A stretch of 64,000 bases of DNA, from NCBI GenBank assembly GCA_015680905.1, contig CM027383.1, positions 91,656,501 to 91,720,500 on the forward strand. Direction: 5' to 3'. Within the stretch, counting starts at the first letter, position 1. Each line of letters starts with the position of its first letter. The translations under genes were made by a program, and so were the position numbers. Origin of the DNA: Coptis chinensis (taxonomy: Eukaryota > Streptophyta > Magnoliopsida > Ranunculales > Ranunculaceae). Shown in pieces: positions 26,190 to 36,259 of the stretch. Below the pieces are notes generated by a model. That model had not been told where the DNA came from. It was given only the letters and a program-made list of their open reading frames with translations, and ran no database searches.

Positions 26190-26500
26190 AGTGAACATGA
26201 TTGTTGGCCACTTTGCTGGAAATGAAGATGTATCAGCCACTCACCTCCTCCCTTTGAATTGCAGCAGCATAAACTCTGTGATCCAAAGGTGTGATAATAG
26301 GACGCTTTTTGCACGACAAGGGTCTATCTCACAAGCTTCTTTCATGAGACAAGTTTCAATAGTTTCAATAAAAGAGGCATAGAGTTATCGCCCAGTTGTG
26401 ATGTTTCAGAGTCTGGTCGCTGTTATGTCATGAGTATAGAGTTCCCTGGTGTCAGTCTTTTGGAACCTACATCAACATGCATTGTCGAGCCCATCTATAC
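26190..26500 (+). pseudogene. Second host-like coding fragment, possibly HSP20/alpha-crystallin-like
   Basis: Protein-like stretches follow the transporter fragment on the same strand: [33 protein letters not shown], then in another frame SCDVSESGRCYVMSIEFPGVS. The last resembles the start of an alpha-crystallin domain (SESG.SYVMSIEFPGVS). It is broken by a frameshift near 26380. The identity is tentative; it may come from the same captured transcript or from a different gene. Confidence 0.4.
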
Positions 26501-26630
26501 TTCGACAAGTGCCGCTCGCATTGCCAAGCCATAAATGTCGCTCGCATCGCTCGCAATGTGGCCAATGCCAATAGCAATATTGCTCGCATTGTCAATCCCA
26601 TAAATGCCGCTCACATTGCCGATCCAAATG

Positions 26631-26735
26631 AATTGCCAATCCAATTGTTGTTCAAACATGATTTGCCGATCCAATTGTCGTACAAATATGATTTGCCGAT
26701 CCTATTGTTGTTCAAATATGATTTGCCGATCCTTC
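26631..26735 (+). repeat. 30-bp tandem repeat, about 3.5 copies
   Basis: Units of atttgccgatcctattgttg plus ttcaaatatg begin at about 26631, 26661, 26691 and 26721. Confidence 0.8.
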
Positions 26736-27210
26736 AGTATATTGACAAGCTCGCATCAAATACGCCCAACTAAAAAGCCAAGCCAATACCCAATTCTGAT
26801 TCTTAGCCCAGCCCTTTATATTTAATACTAGATAGCTTCATCTAAAAAGCCCATGAACTCCTTTTTATTTTATGGTCTTTTAACTATAGTTTCAATTCTT
26901 AACTGCCGGCCATATATTTATTTTGTTATGTTTCTTTCCTAAAGTTTTATTTACCAAACTATCCTCACTCACCAATATTGAAAATGTCAAACCTTTAATC
27001 TTTTATTCTTACCCACAATTTATCAAATTGCCATTACATTTTATCAAATAACTTTGATTTTTTACATGCCAATTTAATATTTTATGTTCATGACATTTTC
27101 CCACTCCTACTACTTTTATTTTACCAATCAATATAATAGTTTGCAAACCTATAAAAAAATCTTTTGCCACAATGTGCTTTGCCCAATAATGTAATAAAGA
27201 GAGGAATCGA

Positions 27211-27740
27211 TGTTCGCCACCACAAATGCGCCTAATAAAAGTCCAATTCAATACAAGCCCATGCTCAGAGCTCCATCTATAAAAAGCCCACGCTTCAAAG
27301 CTTATATAAAAAGCCCAGGCTTTCGTTTTATCTATTATAAAGCCCACGATTTAGAGTTTTCCGGTCCATGCTCAAAGCCTACATACCTACACGTAAAATC
27401 AATATCAATTGGCGATATGTTTTCATGAGTCAAACAACTTCCACCAACAGTTCATCCCATGATTCTTCTCCCGCTTGACTTCTCCAACTTCATCCCACGA
27501 TGGAATATTGGAGAACGAGGAAGAACTTATCACCAATCCTACCTATAAAATCCAACCTTCGTTCATTTTTCCAACTTCCACGATTTCGGAGACTTGATCC
27601 CAAGTCAATATTGGAATATTGGAGAGCGAGGAACTTCAAAACTATAAAGTCCAAATTTCATTTTTCCCCAACCACCATCTCCAAAAACATTACTTCCAAC
27701 CCTCAACGGTGTGTTTTGGCAAATCGACCACCATCAAACA
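27211..27740 (+). repeat. Right LTR of the 8622-27740 element
   Basis: 530 bp, starting TGTTCGCCACCAC and ending CATCAAACA. It shares with the left LTR the start block, the block from aatattggagaacgaggaag through the TATA-like cctacctataaaat to gagacttgatcccaa, and the end block accctcaac...tgtgttttggcaaatc. It is shorter because the internal minisatellites are mostly absent. Confidence 0.84.
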
Positions 27741-28125
27741 ATGTCGATATTTGAAACCCCAAAAATATCGTTTTGGCAAATGTAAAAACAATGATGGTCC
27801 CCTAAAGCATCTAAATTTTACTCTTTTTAAAAAATCTAGGCATCTTAATTCACCATTATATTAGAGTACAAAGGAATCATGAGACGGTACCGGAGAATAG
27901 AACGATATTCCACTGGCAACATACGCTATCCAAGTCCCTCCATCATAATAGCAAGTAGAAAATCCTTTGCGTATTCTGACTGCAAGCATCCAATGACTGT
28001 TTTCTGACGAGCAGATAACACAAACTCTTTTTCAAGACCAGCAACAATCTTACCATAGAACGCTTCTACCAAAACTTTTTGTAGTTTTGAGGGGACGGAA
28101 GCATTCATAGCCATAGAACTGAGGT
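27741..28125 (-). mobile_element. LINE-like element, upstream part of the copy at 8066-8621
   Basis: The minus strand reads KLQKVLVEAFYGKIVAGLEK, LSARQKTVIG, DFLLAIMMEGLG, a stop codon, then RMLPVEYRSILRYRLMIPLY and a decayed zone with LDALGDHH. This is the segment that normally precedes the RHD...VRD block found at 8066-8621 in the same protein family. The two pieces meet exactly at the atgtc target duplication of the LTR element, showing they were once one copy. The 5' end is not resolved; similarity fades near 28125. Confidence 0.7.
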
Positions 28126-28879
28126 CAAAATCGGGATTATATAAGAAATATTTCTTATATAATATATCAACAATATTAAACTTTTTTTTAATTCCACTCC
28201 GATCGAAGTGGCGTAGAATGGTCTGAACTATTGGACATCAAAATTGACTCTCCATCCTCAAAACATTGTTTTTTGGTGGCATGGAGATAAAGAGTGGATG
28301 CACCATTGGACTCAGCCTCAGCCTCAGCCATAGCAAATGGCCAAATTCAGTGTACAGTTTACGCTAAGGACCAAAAATATCGAATTCCGAAAATATAACA
28401 TTTATCCTAAAAAACGAGATATCTCGGAAATATTAGAGATATCTATGTTTTTTTGTTGACGAGTCAAAATTTTGTTAGGTATATTAATATATTTGAAAAT
28501 ATCGAAAATATCATTGATTATATTAAAACTATCGTCAATTATATAAGAAATATTGTTGATATATTAATAAAAATTGGTCAAAGTCAACAATTTATATAAG
28601 ATATATCAATATATCGGAATTTACAATATATATTGGCAAAAACAAGATTCAATATTCAGTGGAAATATATCGAATATTTCCATCTCGTGTACCTAAAAAA
28701 AATATATCAGCCATATTTTGGGCTTTGGTTTATGCAACAGAAGAACAATCTCAAACACCATTTAATAACAAATTTGCACGATGGAGATTTATGAAACAAA
28801 CGGTGACAAATTCATCAATTTCACCAATTAAGCCAAAAGTTGGAAGTACTCATTCGAGAATTAACACGAGGTATGTGTA
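28126..28879. other. AT-rich spacer with palindromic words, no gene recognised
   Basis: It contains ataagaaatatttcttat (palindromic, about 28142-28160) and many tatatcgaa/atatcgg words between 28390 and 28680, a style also seen near 44040-44110. A 47-codon frame on the minus strand (28188-28331, MAEAEAESNGASTLYLHATK...) starts with ATG but I do not recognise it. It could be a captured exon or chance. Confidence 0.4.
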
Positions 28880-29636
28880 CAACAAATGAACAAATACAAA
28901 ACCAATATGAGTAAAGAACTGAATGTTTTTTTTTCTAGTCGTGGAAAATGAAACTAAAGAAAAACGTTAATCCTCCTCCAGGTCTGCTTCTAGGGTCATG
29001 GACGCCCTGATGTTGGTTAAAAGAACAGCTTTAACGTCAACAGGCACAGCAGGGACCACTTTAGTCACCTGTATAGCGAGCAATTCACAAGTTCAAACAA
29101 ACAGAATACCTTCTACTGTAGTGCTAAATAATGAATGTTGTGAACCGTAGTAACCTCTTGCCCATCAGGACCAACTTCTTCTTCGATCTCGCGTGTAATA
29201 AGTGGATCTAAAATAGAGTTAGCATCATTCACGATTAACCTGAATGCCTAGTACACGAAGGGAATTGAAATTGCAATTCAGTGAGCAACATGACTTCAAG
29301 TTGAGCATAGTCGGCGGAATTACCTCAAATGCGTGCCCATATTTTCTGTATAGAGGCCACCCAATATTGATATAGAGATCCTGCGGGAGGAAAATACAAT
29401 CATCGTAATTATAACCAGAACAATAGAGAAGAAAACACCACGAAATCTGACTCTCAGTTCATATGAATTACTGAACTACTAATACAAATTAATGATATGG
29501 TGCTTGTTTCGATTATATAGAACAAAGGATCCCTGGAAGGACTAAAGCAGGATGCATAGGCATCGCTTAGGCACCGCCTAGGCGTTTTGTCTACGGCCTA
29601 ACCTCACAGTAAGAACCTACCTATTCAAATCATGCT

Positions 29637-30235
29637 TGTAAAGGGGCGTTTTGGTTTTCTCCTAATTACAATAAGGAAGAACGGGAAGGGTTTAGAATTT
29701 GGATGTGACCGAGGTCGCTTTTGGAGCTTAACCCGCCTAACGTGATCTTCTCTCGCTTTTTCCTTTTCCGGGGAGAGAAGAATCAGTCCGACGAGTTCCA
29801 AAGAGGGTGGTATTTATAGAGTTTTGAGAGAGGAGATCCTTCCGACACGCGGTATTCTTTTGTACAAATGTAGGGTGGAGATCGCGGATGAGTGTTGAAT
29901 TTGGATCCGCTATGATGGGGGGTAGATCGCGGTAGTCCCTACTTCCAGGTGTTGAGATTACCACTAAGATCTTGGCAATCATTACACCCGGTGGGGTGTT
30001 TCTATCCCGCCGCTCAGATCCGGCAAAGTGTTCAGATCGGAGATATCTTCGTTCGCACCACCTACTCGAGCCGCCGCAGTTGGTCTCTGAGGTCGCCTTC
30101 GATTCATCTATGCTGCCGCACGCAGGTCCGCTGGAAAAGGGCCGTTCTCGTGCATGTCTTGGAGGTCGATATCTTCGGTTTTATATGCTCGCTGAAAGTC
30201 GCGATGCCCCTATGAGGATATCGCCTCCTACCACA
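29637..30235 (-). repeat. 3' LTR of the 29637-42303 element
   Basis: About 599 bp, paired with 41713-42303. Shared blocks include ctcctaattacaataaggaa, gtatttatagagttttgaga and gtgttgagattaccactaag. Differences are mostly short insertions and deletions. Confidence 0.9.
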
Positions 30236-30499
30236 GCCCCTCTCTAGAGGCGAAAACGGGAAACGCTACTCTTGAGAAAGAGTCGGACGAGCGAGTGAGC
30301 GCGGAGCTTAACAAGTAGGGGATGAACCGACCGGTAGAGCCACTTTTTGAATGATGTGGGCCGGTGAATTGGCGGGAAAAATGTAGTTTTATCTTACGTG
30401 CACGCGATGAAGTCGAGAAATTGAAGCGAACGTGTCACCGCGTTATCTATGGAATCTTGAAAGGACGCTGCCTTGGAACACGCGTGCGGGCTATAGCGT

Positions 30500-33400
30500 A
30501 ATTCGTAATGATTACCTTGGTAACCGAACGGGCGGTTTATTCAAAATCAGATTTGGAATCTGAAAAAGTTATTTCGTGTTTCTTCTTCTTCCGCAAAAAC
30601 GCCACTAGGGTTTCCCAGGTGAGTGCTCCCCATTCTTTGTTATCTCTTCCCATTTCCATTTGCTTTCCTCTCTGTCCGGTTCGTTATTTTAAGTAAGTAG
30701 GTTATTGTAAGGCTATAGGGTTTAGAAATCAATATTTGATAGAAAAGGGTTGTTATAATGTCCGATTCTCGATGATACTCTACCGGAGGAGGTCCGGAGA
30801 GATATCTTTGAAGTTGGGAGAGTAATGAGGATGAAGAATCGGGCGCGGGGGTGGGGTTGAGTTAGAAGAAGAAGATAGGATAAGCGGGGGTAATGCCCGA
30901 TCTCGGCCGAGAGATGACGCGGGGCGACGTCGTCGAGGGGAGAGGTCGGCATCGCTGATGTGCCCCTAGAAGTGTGAACCGTCGCGGCCGCTTAACTCTT
31001 TCCCCGAAATGGAGGGCGGCAGCAGATGGGATTAATGTCCCCGACACGAGATATAATGCAGCCACGCATCGAAAGTGAAAATGTTCAGAGTAGTGAGGGA
31101 GTATAACCCACCGAACGGTGGAGTTATAATCTGTGAGGGTTACCGAGAGCGCCAGATGCACATACCGTTCTCAAACCGGTATGCGACTTCTTGGCGCTTT
31201 GTTGGAAGTCTCCCCGGTTCGTTGTGGGTAACACCGGCGCATTATTTAAGGTGTTCACCTCGCTGAACGCGAAGTGGGAATATGACATAGGGTATCGGAT
31301 ATAGTGGAGCACTATGTGATACGCCGATCGGGGGAACATGAACTTTAGCTTGCAAACCATGACGACGCCGTTCGCCGCGGATCATGGAGTAAGCAATGAG
31401 GCCTGGACTAAGAGACCGTTGTTGCTAGTTGGCAATTATCGCGGTGAGCGGGTGTATACCGCTTAACTAGGATTTGTAACATATCCGGTGGTAGGAACAC
31501 TTTTCATTGTTATTTTTCTAACGTTTGATAGCCGCCTAACCGGGTCTTTGTTTTGCTTTTCACGCAGAGTTTTCGTGAAGCCGCGAATCGTGGGGAGATA
31601 GAAAGATTCGCTTCTACCTGACTCGTCTTTGAAAACAAGCCGGGTTGCCCGAGGGTTGCTCATTTCTTTGAGGAAAAGGGGGGGTGCGATCAGGAGAAGA
31701 GGAAGGTGCAAAAGGAGCGGCTCTAAGTCGAACGGGCGAGGGTGATGGAAGCGCACAAGTGATCCGATAACACGAGGAGAGGGCAATGGTGAGGGGAGCA
31801 GAAAAGCGCGCCCGTTAGTGGGGAACCGCAGAGCCGGAGGATCGGGCGGTCGGCGAATGGGGGTTCGATCGAGGCCCCGTAGAGTTGGAGCCGCTGGTTT
31901 GGACCGCTTTCGTGCTAAAGGCGTGCCGGAGAGGAGGCCACGCTGATGTCTCGAAAGCAGATCGACGGACGAAGCAGCGAAAGTAGCCTCGACATGCTCG
32001 TGAAGATGGTGCTAGCACCGGGGCGGATCTCGATGGTGCCGCGGCCGGGGCCACGGTGATCTCGCCAGAAGTGGGGCCCGACTGAAGCGGGTCATGGACT
32101 TGGCCACTTTGAGTGGGGTCCAGCCAAGGCCGACCGGGACGCGATCCCATCCGGTGAAGAAGGCCAAGGCTCCACGTGAAGGCGACCGAAAAGCGGGCGG
32201 CGCCCTCATGGACGATCCGGAAGGACATTTTGTCTATCCGACGAATCGGGCGCAGCCAAGACCGCGGAAACGGCTTAATCGGGCCGCTTCCGTGATCCAA
32301 AGAAGATAGCGGGTTGTTTGCTAGAACAAATAGCTCGGATGGCAACCGCAGAGCTAGATGAGAAGGGGTTAGCCGACAACTCGAGACGAATGGAAATCGC
32401 GCAATGCTTGGTATCTATAACTACATCCGAGGTAATTTGCTTGCTTATGCAAATTGTTGTTCAGGCTAACCCCGCGGTATGTTCGGCAACCGGTGGTGGA
32501 TGGATTCGAAGTTGAAAGAGATCGCCCGGATTTGTAATCGATAGGGAAATGGTGCCGTTCGGGTGAGGAGTCGAAAAATGTCCGTGACCTCCGATGGAGC
32601 CGAGGAACCGGAAGATTTGAAGAGAGCTTCGTGAAGCCGTTGAATCCGCCAAGATGTTGAAAGATATCTAAGCCGAGGAGCTGAGGCAAAAGCTAGAAGC
32701 GAGTTGAAGATAATGCGCGAAAGCACCCTACCGAGATTGGGAGGTCGAACGATTATGCCCGCGATCGCAAGAAGGTTGCTCGTGACGCTTAATCGCGCCT
32801 ATGACACTGGACGCGGACGAATTTCGTTGAACTGGAGGCTTACTACAATGGCTTGAAGGAGGAACACGCCACCGTGGCGCCCCGCCTCTCGGTCGAGGAG
32901 GTTCGGGCGGGGTGCCGGCGATTGCCTTTTTCTTCGTGGCGATGCTGTAAGCGGTATTGGCTCGAAATAAGCCATTGCGACCCGATCGCGTGATGAGCTT
33001 AGAGTTGGATGGCATATCGATCATTGTGGGACGGGAGAGATGCCGAGGTCGATGCGTTTGGCTTGGAGGAGTAGTTAAATACCGGAGGAGATGACGAGTT
33101 GTAAAATTTATTCTTTGCCTTTTATCGCCTTATATCTTTGCCGGATACAATAACTGGTTTCTGGTAACCCGGCAGTGATTCACTTTTTATGTTTGTGTAA
33201 TCGTAATCCCGAACAAGTGGGTGTCTCCTGCCGCCGATTCGGTAGCGAATGTGTGACGAAACTCGTGTGGGGCCGGGTTGGATTTCTGAGTAATCTCAAA
33301 GAACTTGGCTCAACATCGAAATGTGTATGATAAAGCCATTACACCGATCTTCCTTTGTTTACATCGCGATGATAGATAGTTGTGTTGTGTGTGTTCGAGT

Positions 33401-35200
33401 CGGGTTTGCTCACCATAGTTATGTAGGATGATGCAACTTAGGGTGGAACGCGTGGTAGGCCCATTGTGGTGGCGACCTCCTTACTTATGATTGGTAAAAT
33501 GAGGGGCGCTGTTGTTGGGGGTGCTTTAGATTGGGCGCGACGCCACGCGACGCGGAGCATCGATCGCCGGAGTCCGCTCGAGATGTAGGTCGAATTGCTC
33601 AGATTCGCCAAGCGCCTAACCGCAGTTGTTCCGCTATGCGGCGTGACACGTAGTAGGAGACGAGCGGCTCATGGGACATAAATGACGGGCGCAGATGGCG
33701 TTTGGCGCCCTGGCAAGGTGATAATGAGGCACTTAGGAAAAGACGTTTCCTAAGGAATATAAACCGCTTCACATATCATCAAGAGGTTCGCGTCATTGTT
33801 TTGCCTAAGCTTTCCTTCCTCATCTTTGTTACGCTCTTTAGATTGCGGCTTTTAAACGCCGCTTTGTTCATCGGGTATGTGGCTTCTCTACGTGTGTTAT
33901 TCGGTTTGAGAAATACCTAGAATAAGCGTTAACTTTTTGTGGTAACTTTCTTTAAGTGGTAATATGGCTAGATCGCGGCGTTTGTCGGAAGAGAAACGCC
34001 GCCACTATCAATGGAGGAGATGGAGTTTGAGCCTCATGTTCATGGCGATCGGGGAAGAGAAAGGTTGCGCAGGAGAAGCGGGCGGTCATAAACTAACCGA
34101 GGAGAGATAGTCATTTTCTTGTGGTGGCATTGTATTCAAGTCGCCACAGCCGTGGGGTGAAACTACCGGTCGTTTGGTTGAAAGCATTAACGAAGTTGGG
34201 GTAGGTCGCCAGCGATTCTGTGTGAGTTCGCCCCACCATGTAAGGATGTGGGGATTAATTCTACACCCGGGAAAGACGGGAAGAAGCCGGATGGTGAAAC
34301 GCCGGATCAGTAGCTTTCACTTTACGGCCCCATATAACCGCCGCTCGGGCGGATTGTGCTAGATGGAGACAAAGCGTAAGTTGAGGACGAGGACATGGGG
34401 ACACCATCGGGGACGATGGATATGGCGCTTGTTTGGCGAGTTCTTGATAGCTTAAGTTGTTGCACCGACTTCGTGGAGTCGGTGTTCTAACTATGTTCAT
34501 GCGTTTCGCAGGTATGATAAGTCGAAAGATGTCGCGGCAGCCGCTCCGAGACTAGTGGTAACCCATGCGTGGAGCCGGGTTGATCTGCGCGTGGGGGTGG
34601 ACAAGAAGAAAGCTGGATGATATGTCCACCAAGTACCGTAACGTGAATCGGGCTGAGAACGCGTGACCGTGTCGGTCGGATCGAGGATGGAAAAGGAACT
34701 GGCGGTTGTGGACGGACTTATCGCGAAGAAATGTCGGGAAAGGTGGCGCGAAAGCGTAAGAATGATATCGGAAGCCTGTATCGCCTATGCCGCCTGGACG
34801 AAAAGTATGACACTACCAGGTATTTCGACATCTTTGCCGACTAGCGCGCCAGGAAGACAAGCATGTCATTCTTGAAAATTGATAAGGTGATCATCATCCG
34901 ACTGTCGATCGTAAGTTGTGAATATAGTCTACATTCCTCTCTCTTATCACGGGGAGCAAACAATAGAGCCGTTTCGGGCTTGCCTAAGCTTGTTCGCGCT
35001 TTTGTTCGGAGGACCGGTTTCCACGAAGTGGGATTCAAGACTTGGTGAATTTTTGTAATGAGCATCGACCGGATTTCCCGGGTAATCCCGCCAGATCGGT
35101 GGGGCGAAGTTGTGATGACGCATTGTCATGTAACGTTGTTTTGGATGTGTATGCATGCTCTTTGTGTATTTGTGTGTAACTAGCATCTTGATCTTATAAA
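30500..35200 (+). other. Antisense extra-ORF region of the Tat-like element
   Basis: This 4.7-kb block lies between the integrase remnant and the 3' LTR but looks gene-like on the opposite (plus) strand. Signs are a cap-like leader with gccactagggtttcccag followed by gtgagtg (splice-donor-like) near 30600-30625, an acceptor-like cgtttcgcag near 34502-34511, and protein-like stretches around 31080-31250, 32100-32510 and 34660-34880. Extra antisense ORFs in the 3' region are known for several Tat-lineage elements. The reading frames here are decayed and no function is assigned. Confidence 0.5.
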
Positions 35201-35304
35201 TATGCGCCCCTGTTAAGTAGTCATCCCTAGAAATATAGTCGTGACGTTGATGAGCGAGGACCTGGATGGGTTACGGTGCCGTGGAGCCGGGAGGCGTTCG
35301 ACGA

Positions 35305-35830
35305 TGAAGCGTTCTCGTGTGGTCGATCCTAAAAATGTAGGGCCGCGACGTAACAAGACTTGGAAAGGCTATGTAGCCAGTGAGCTCCAGAGCCGCGGTG
35401 CTTTCATGGAAAGCGTTCTCGTGTAGTCGATCCTAGAAATATAGGTCCTCGACGTAACAAGAATTGGAGAGGCTATGTAGCCCGGTGAGCTCCCCGAGTA
35501 ATGCGCCTTCACGAGCGTTCTCGTGTAGTCGATCCTAGAAATATAGGTCCTCGACGAACAAGAATTGGAGAGGCTATGTAGCGGTGAGCTCCGAGTCGCG
35601 CTCGCCGAAGCGTTCTCGTGTAGTCGATCCTAGAAATATAGGTCCTCGACGTAACAAGAATTGAGAGGCTATGTAGCGGTGAGCTCCGAGTCGCCCGCTT
35701 TCGTGAGAGCGCGTTCGTGTAGTCGATCCTAGAAATATAGGTCCCTCGACGTAACAAGAATTGGAGAGGCTATATGCCAGCCGAGCTCCCGAGTATGCCC
35801 GTTGGCCGAGAGGCGTTCGTTTTAGTCGAG
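35305..35830 (+). repeat. Tandem repeat, about 100 bp, 5-6 copies
   Basis: Units begin gcgttctcgtgtagtcgatc, continue ctagaaatataggtcctcga and aagaattggagaggctatgt, and end with ggtgagctcc. Starts lie near 35310, 35412, 35516, 35610, 35709 and 35813. It sits between the integrase and the antisense region of the 29637-42303 element. Confidence 0.9.
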
Positions 35831-36259
35831 TATGTCACCGACCGAGGGTGGCGAGCCAAGTAAAACATGCCGAAACGGCGTCGGTGTAAACGGGATGACT
35901 TGCCAATACAAATAAAGATAGTAACTTGTAATAAATATCACATGAAACGTGTTTGACATTAATGTGAACCAAAATGTATACAACATGGAGGACGCTATTG
36001 GTAAAAAATTTCAGTAGATAAGTATTCCAAGGTCGAGGCAACATCTTGCCCTCTTGGGTTCGTATCCAGTATGCTCCATTGCCGACGACACGCGCTCTAA
36101 TGTAGATGTAGGGGCCTTCCCATGCTGGTGCTAACTTGGAGTCGCCCCGCGTCTTTTCGAAAGCACTAGGTCGCCAGTTGAAAAAGACCTAGGATGAACT
36201 CGCTTTGTTGTAGGAGTTCTTGAGTTTGCCGATAAGATGACTCGACTCGCTATTTAAGC

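Larger units (their letters stand above)
8622..27740 (+). mobile_element. Composite Tat-like LTR retrotransposon (Ty3/gypsy), with nested insertions
   Basis: Ends: left LTR 8622-9430, right LTR 27211-27740, both starting TGTTC and ending AAACA. A perfect 5-bp target duplication atgtc lies at 8617-8621 and 27741-27745. A primer-binding-site-like string (gacgccgtctgtg) follows the left LTR and a purine tract (aaagagaggaatcga) precedes the right one. Inside are a short gag-like frame (9484-9861), satellite-like tandem repeats, a solo LTR (13342-16827), an Athila-like element (17873-25807) and host-gene-like fragments (25855-26500). Without the two nested insertions it is about 7.7 kb. I see no reverse transcriptase or integrase of its own, so it looks non-autonomous or heavily degraded. 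The LTRs differ strongly, mainly because tandem repeats are lost from the right one. It is an old, broken copy. Confidence 0.85.

Noticed and set aside
25863-26225. Functional nucleotide-sugar transporter gene
   Set aside because: Only about 90 codons match the family, followed by stops, with no start or further exons. It is a fragment inside a mobile element.
31815-32726. Several 80-176-codon minus-strand frames in the GC-rich block
   Set aside because: GC-rich shadow frames opposite the antisense gene-like region. No recognised motif or splice structure on that strand.
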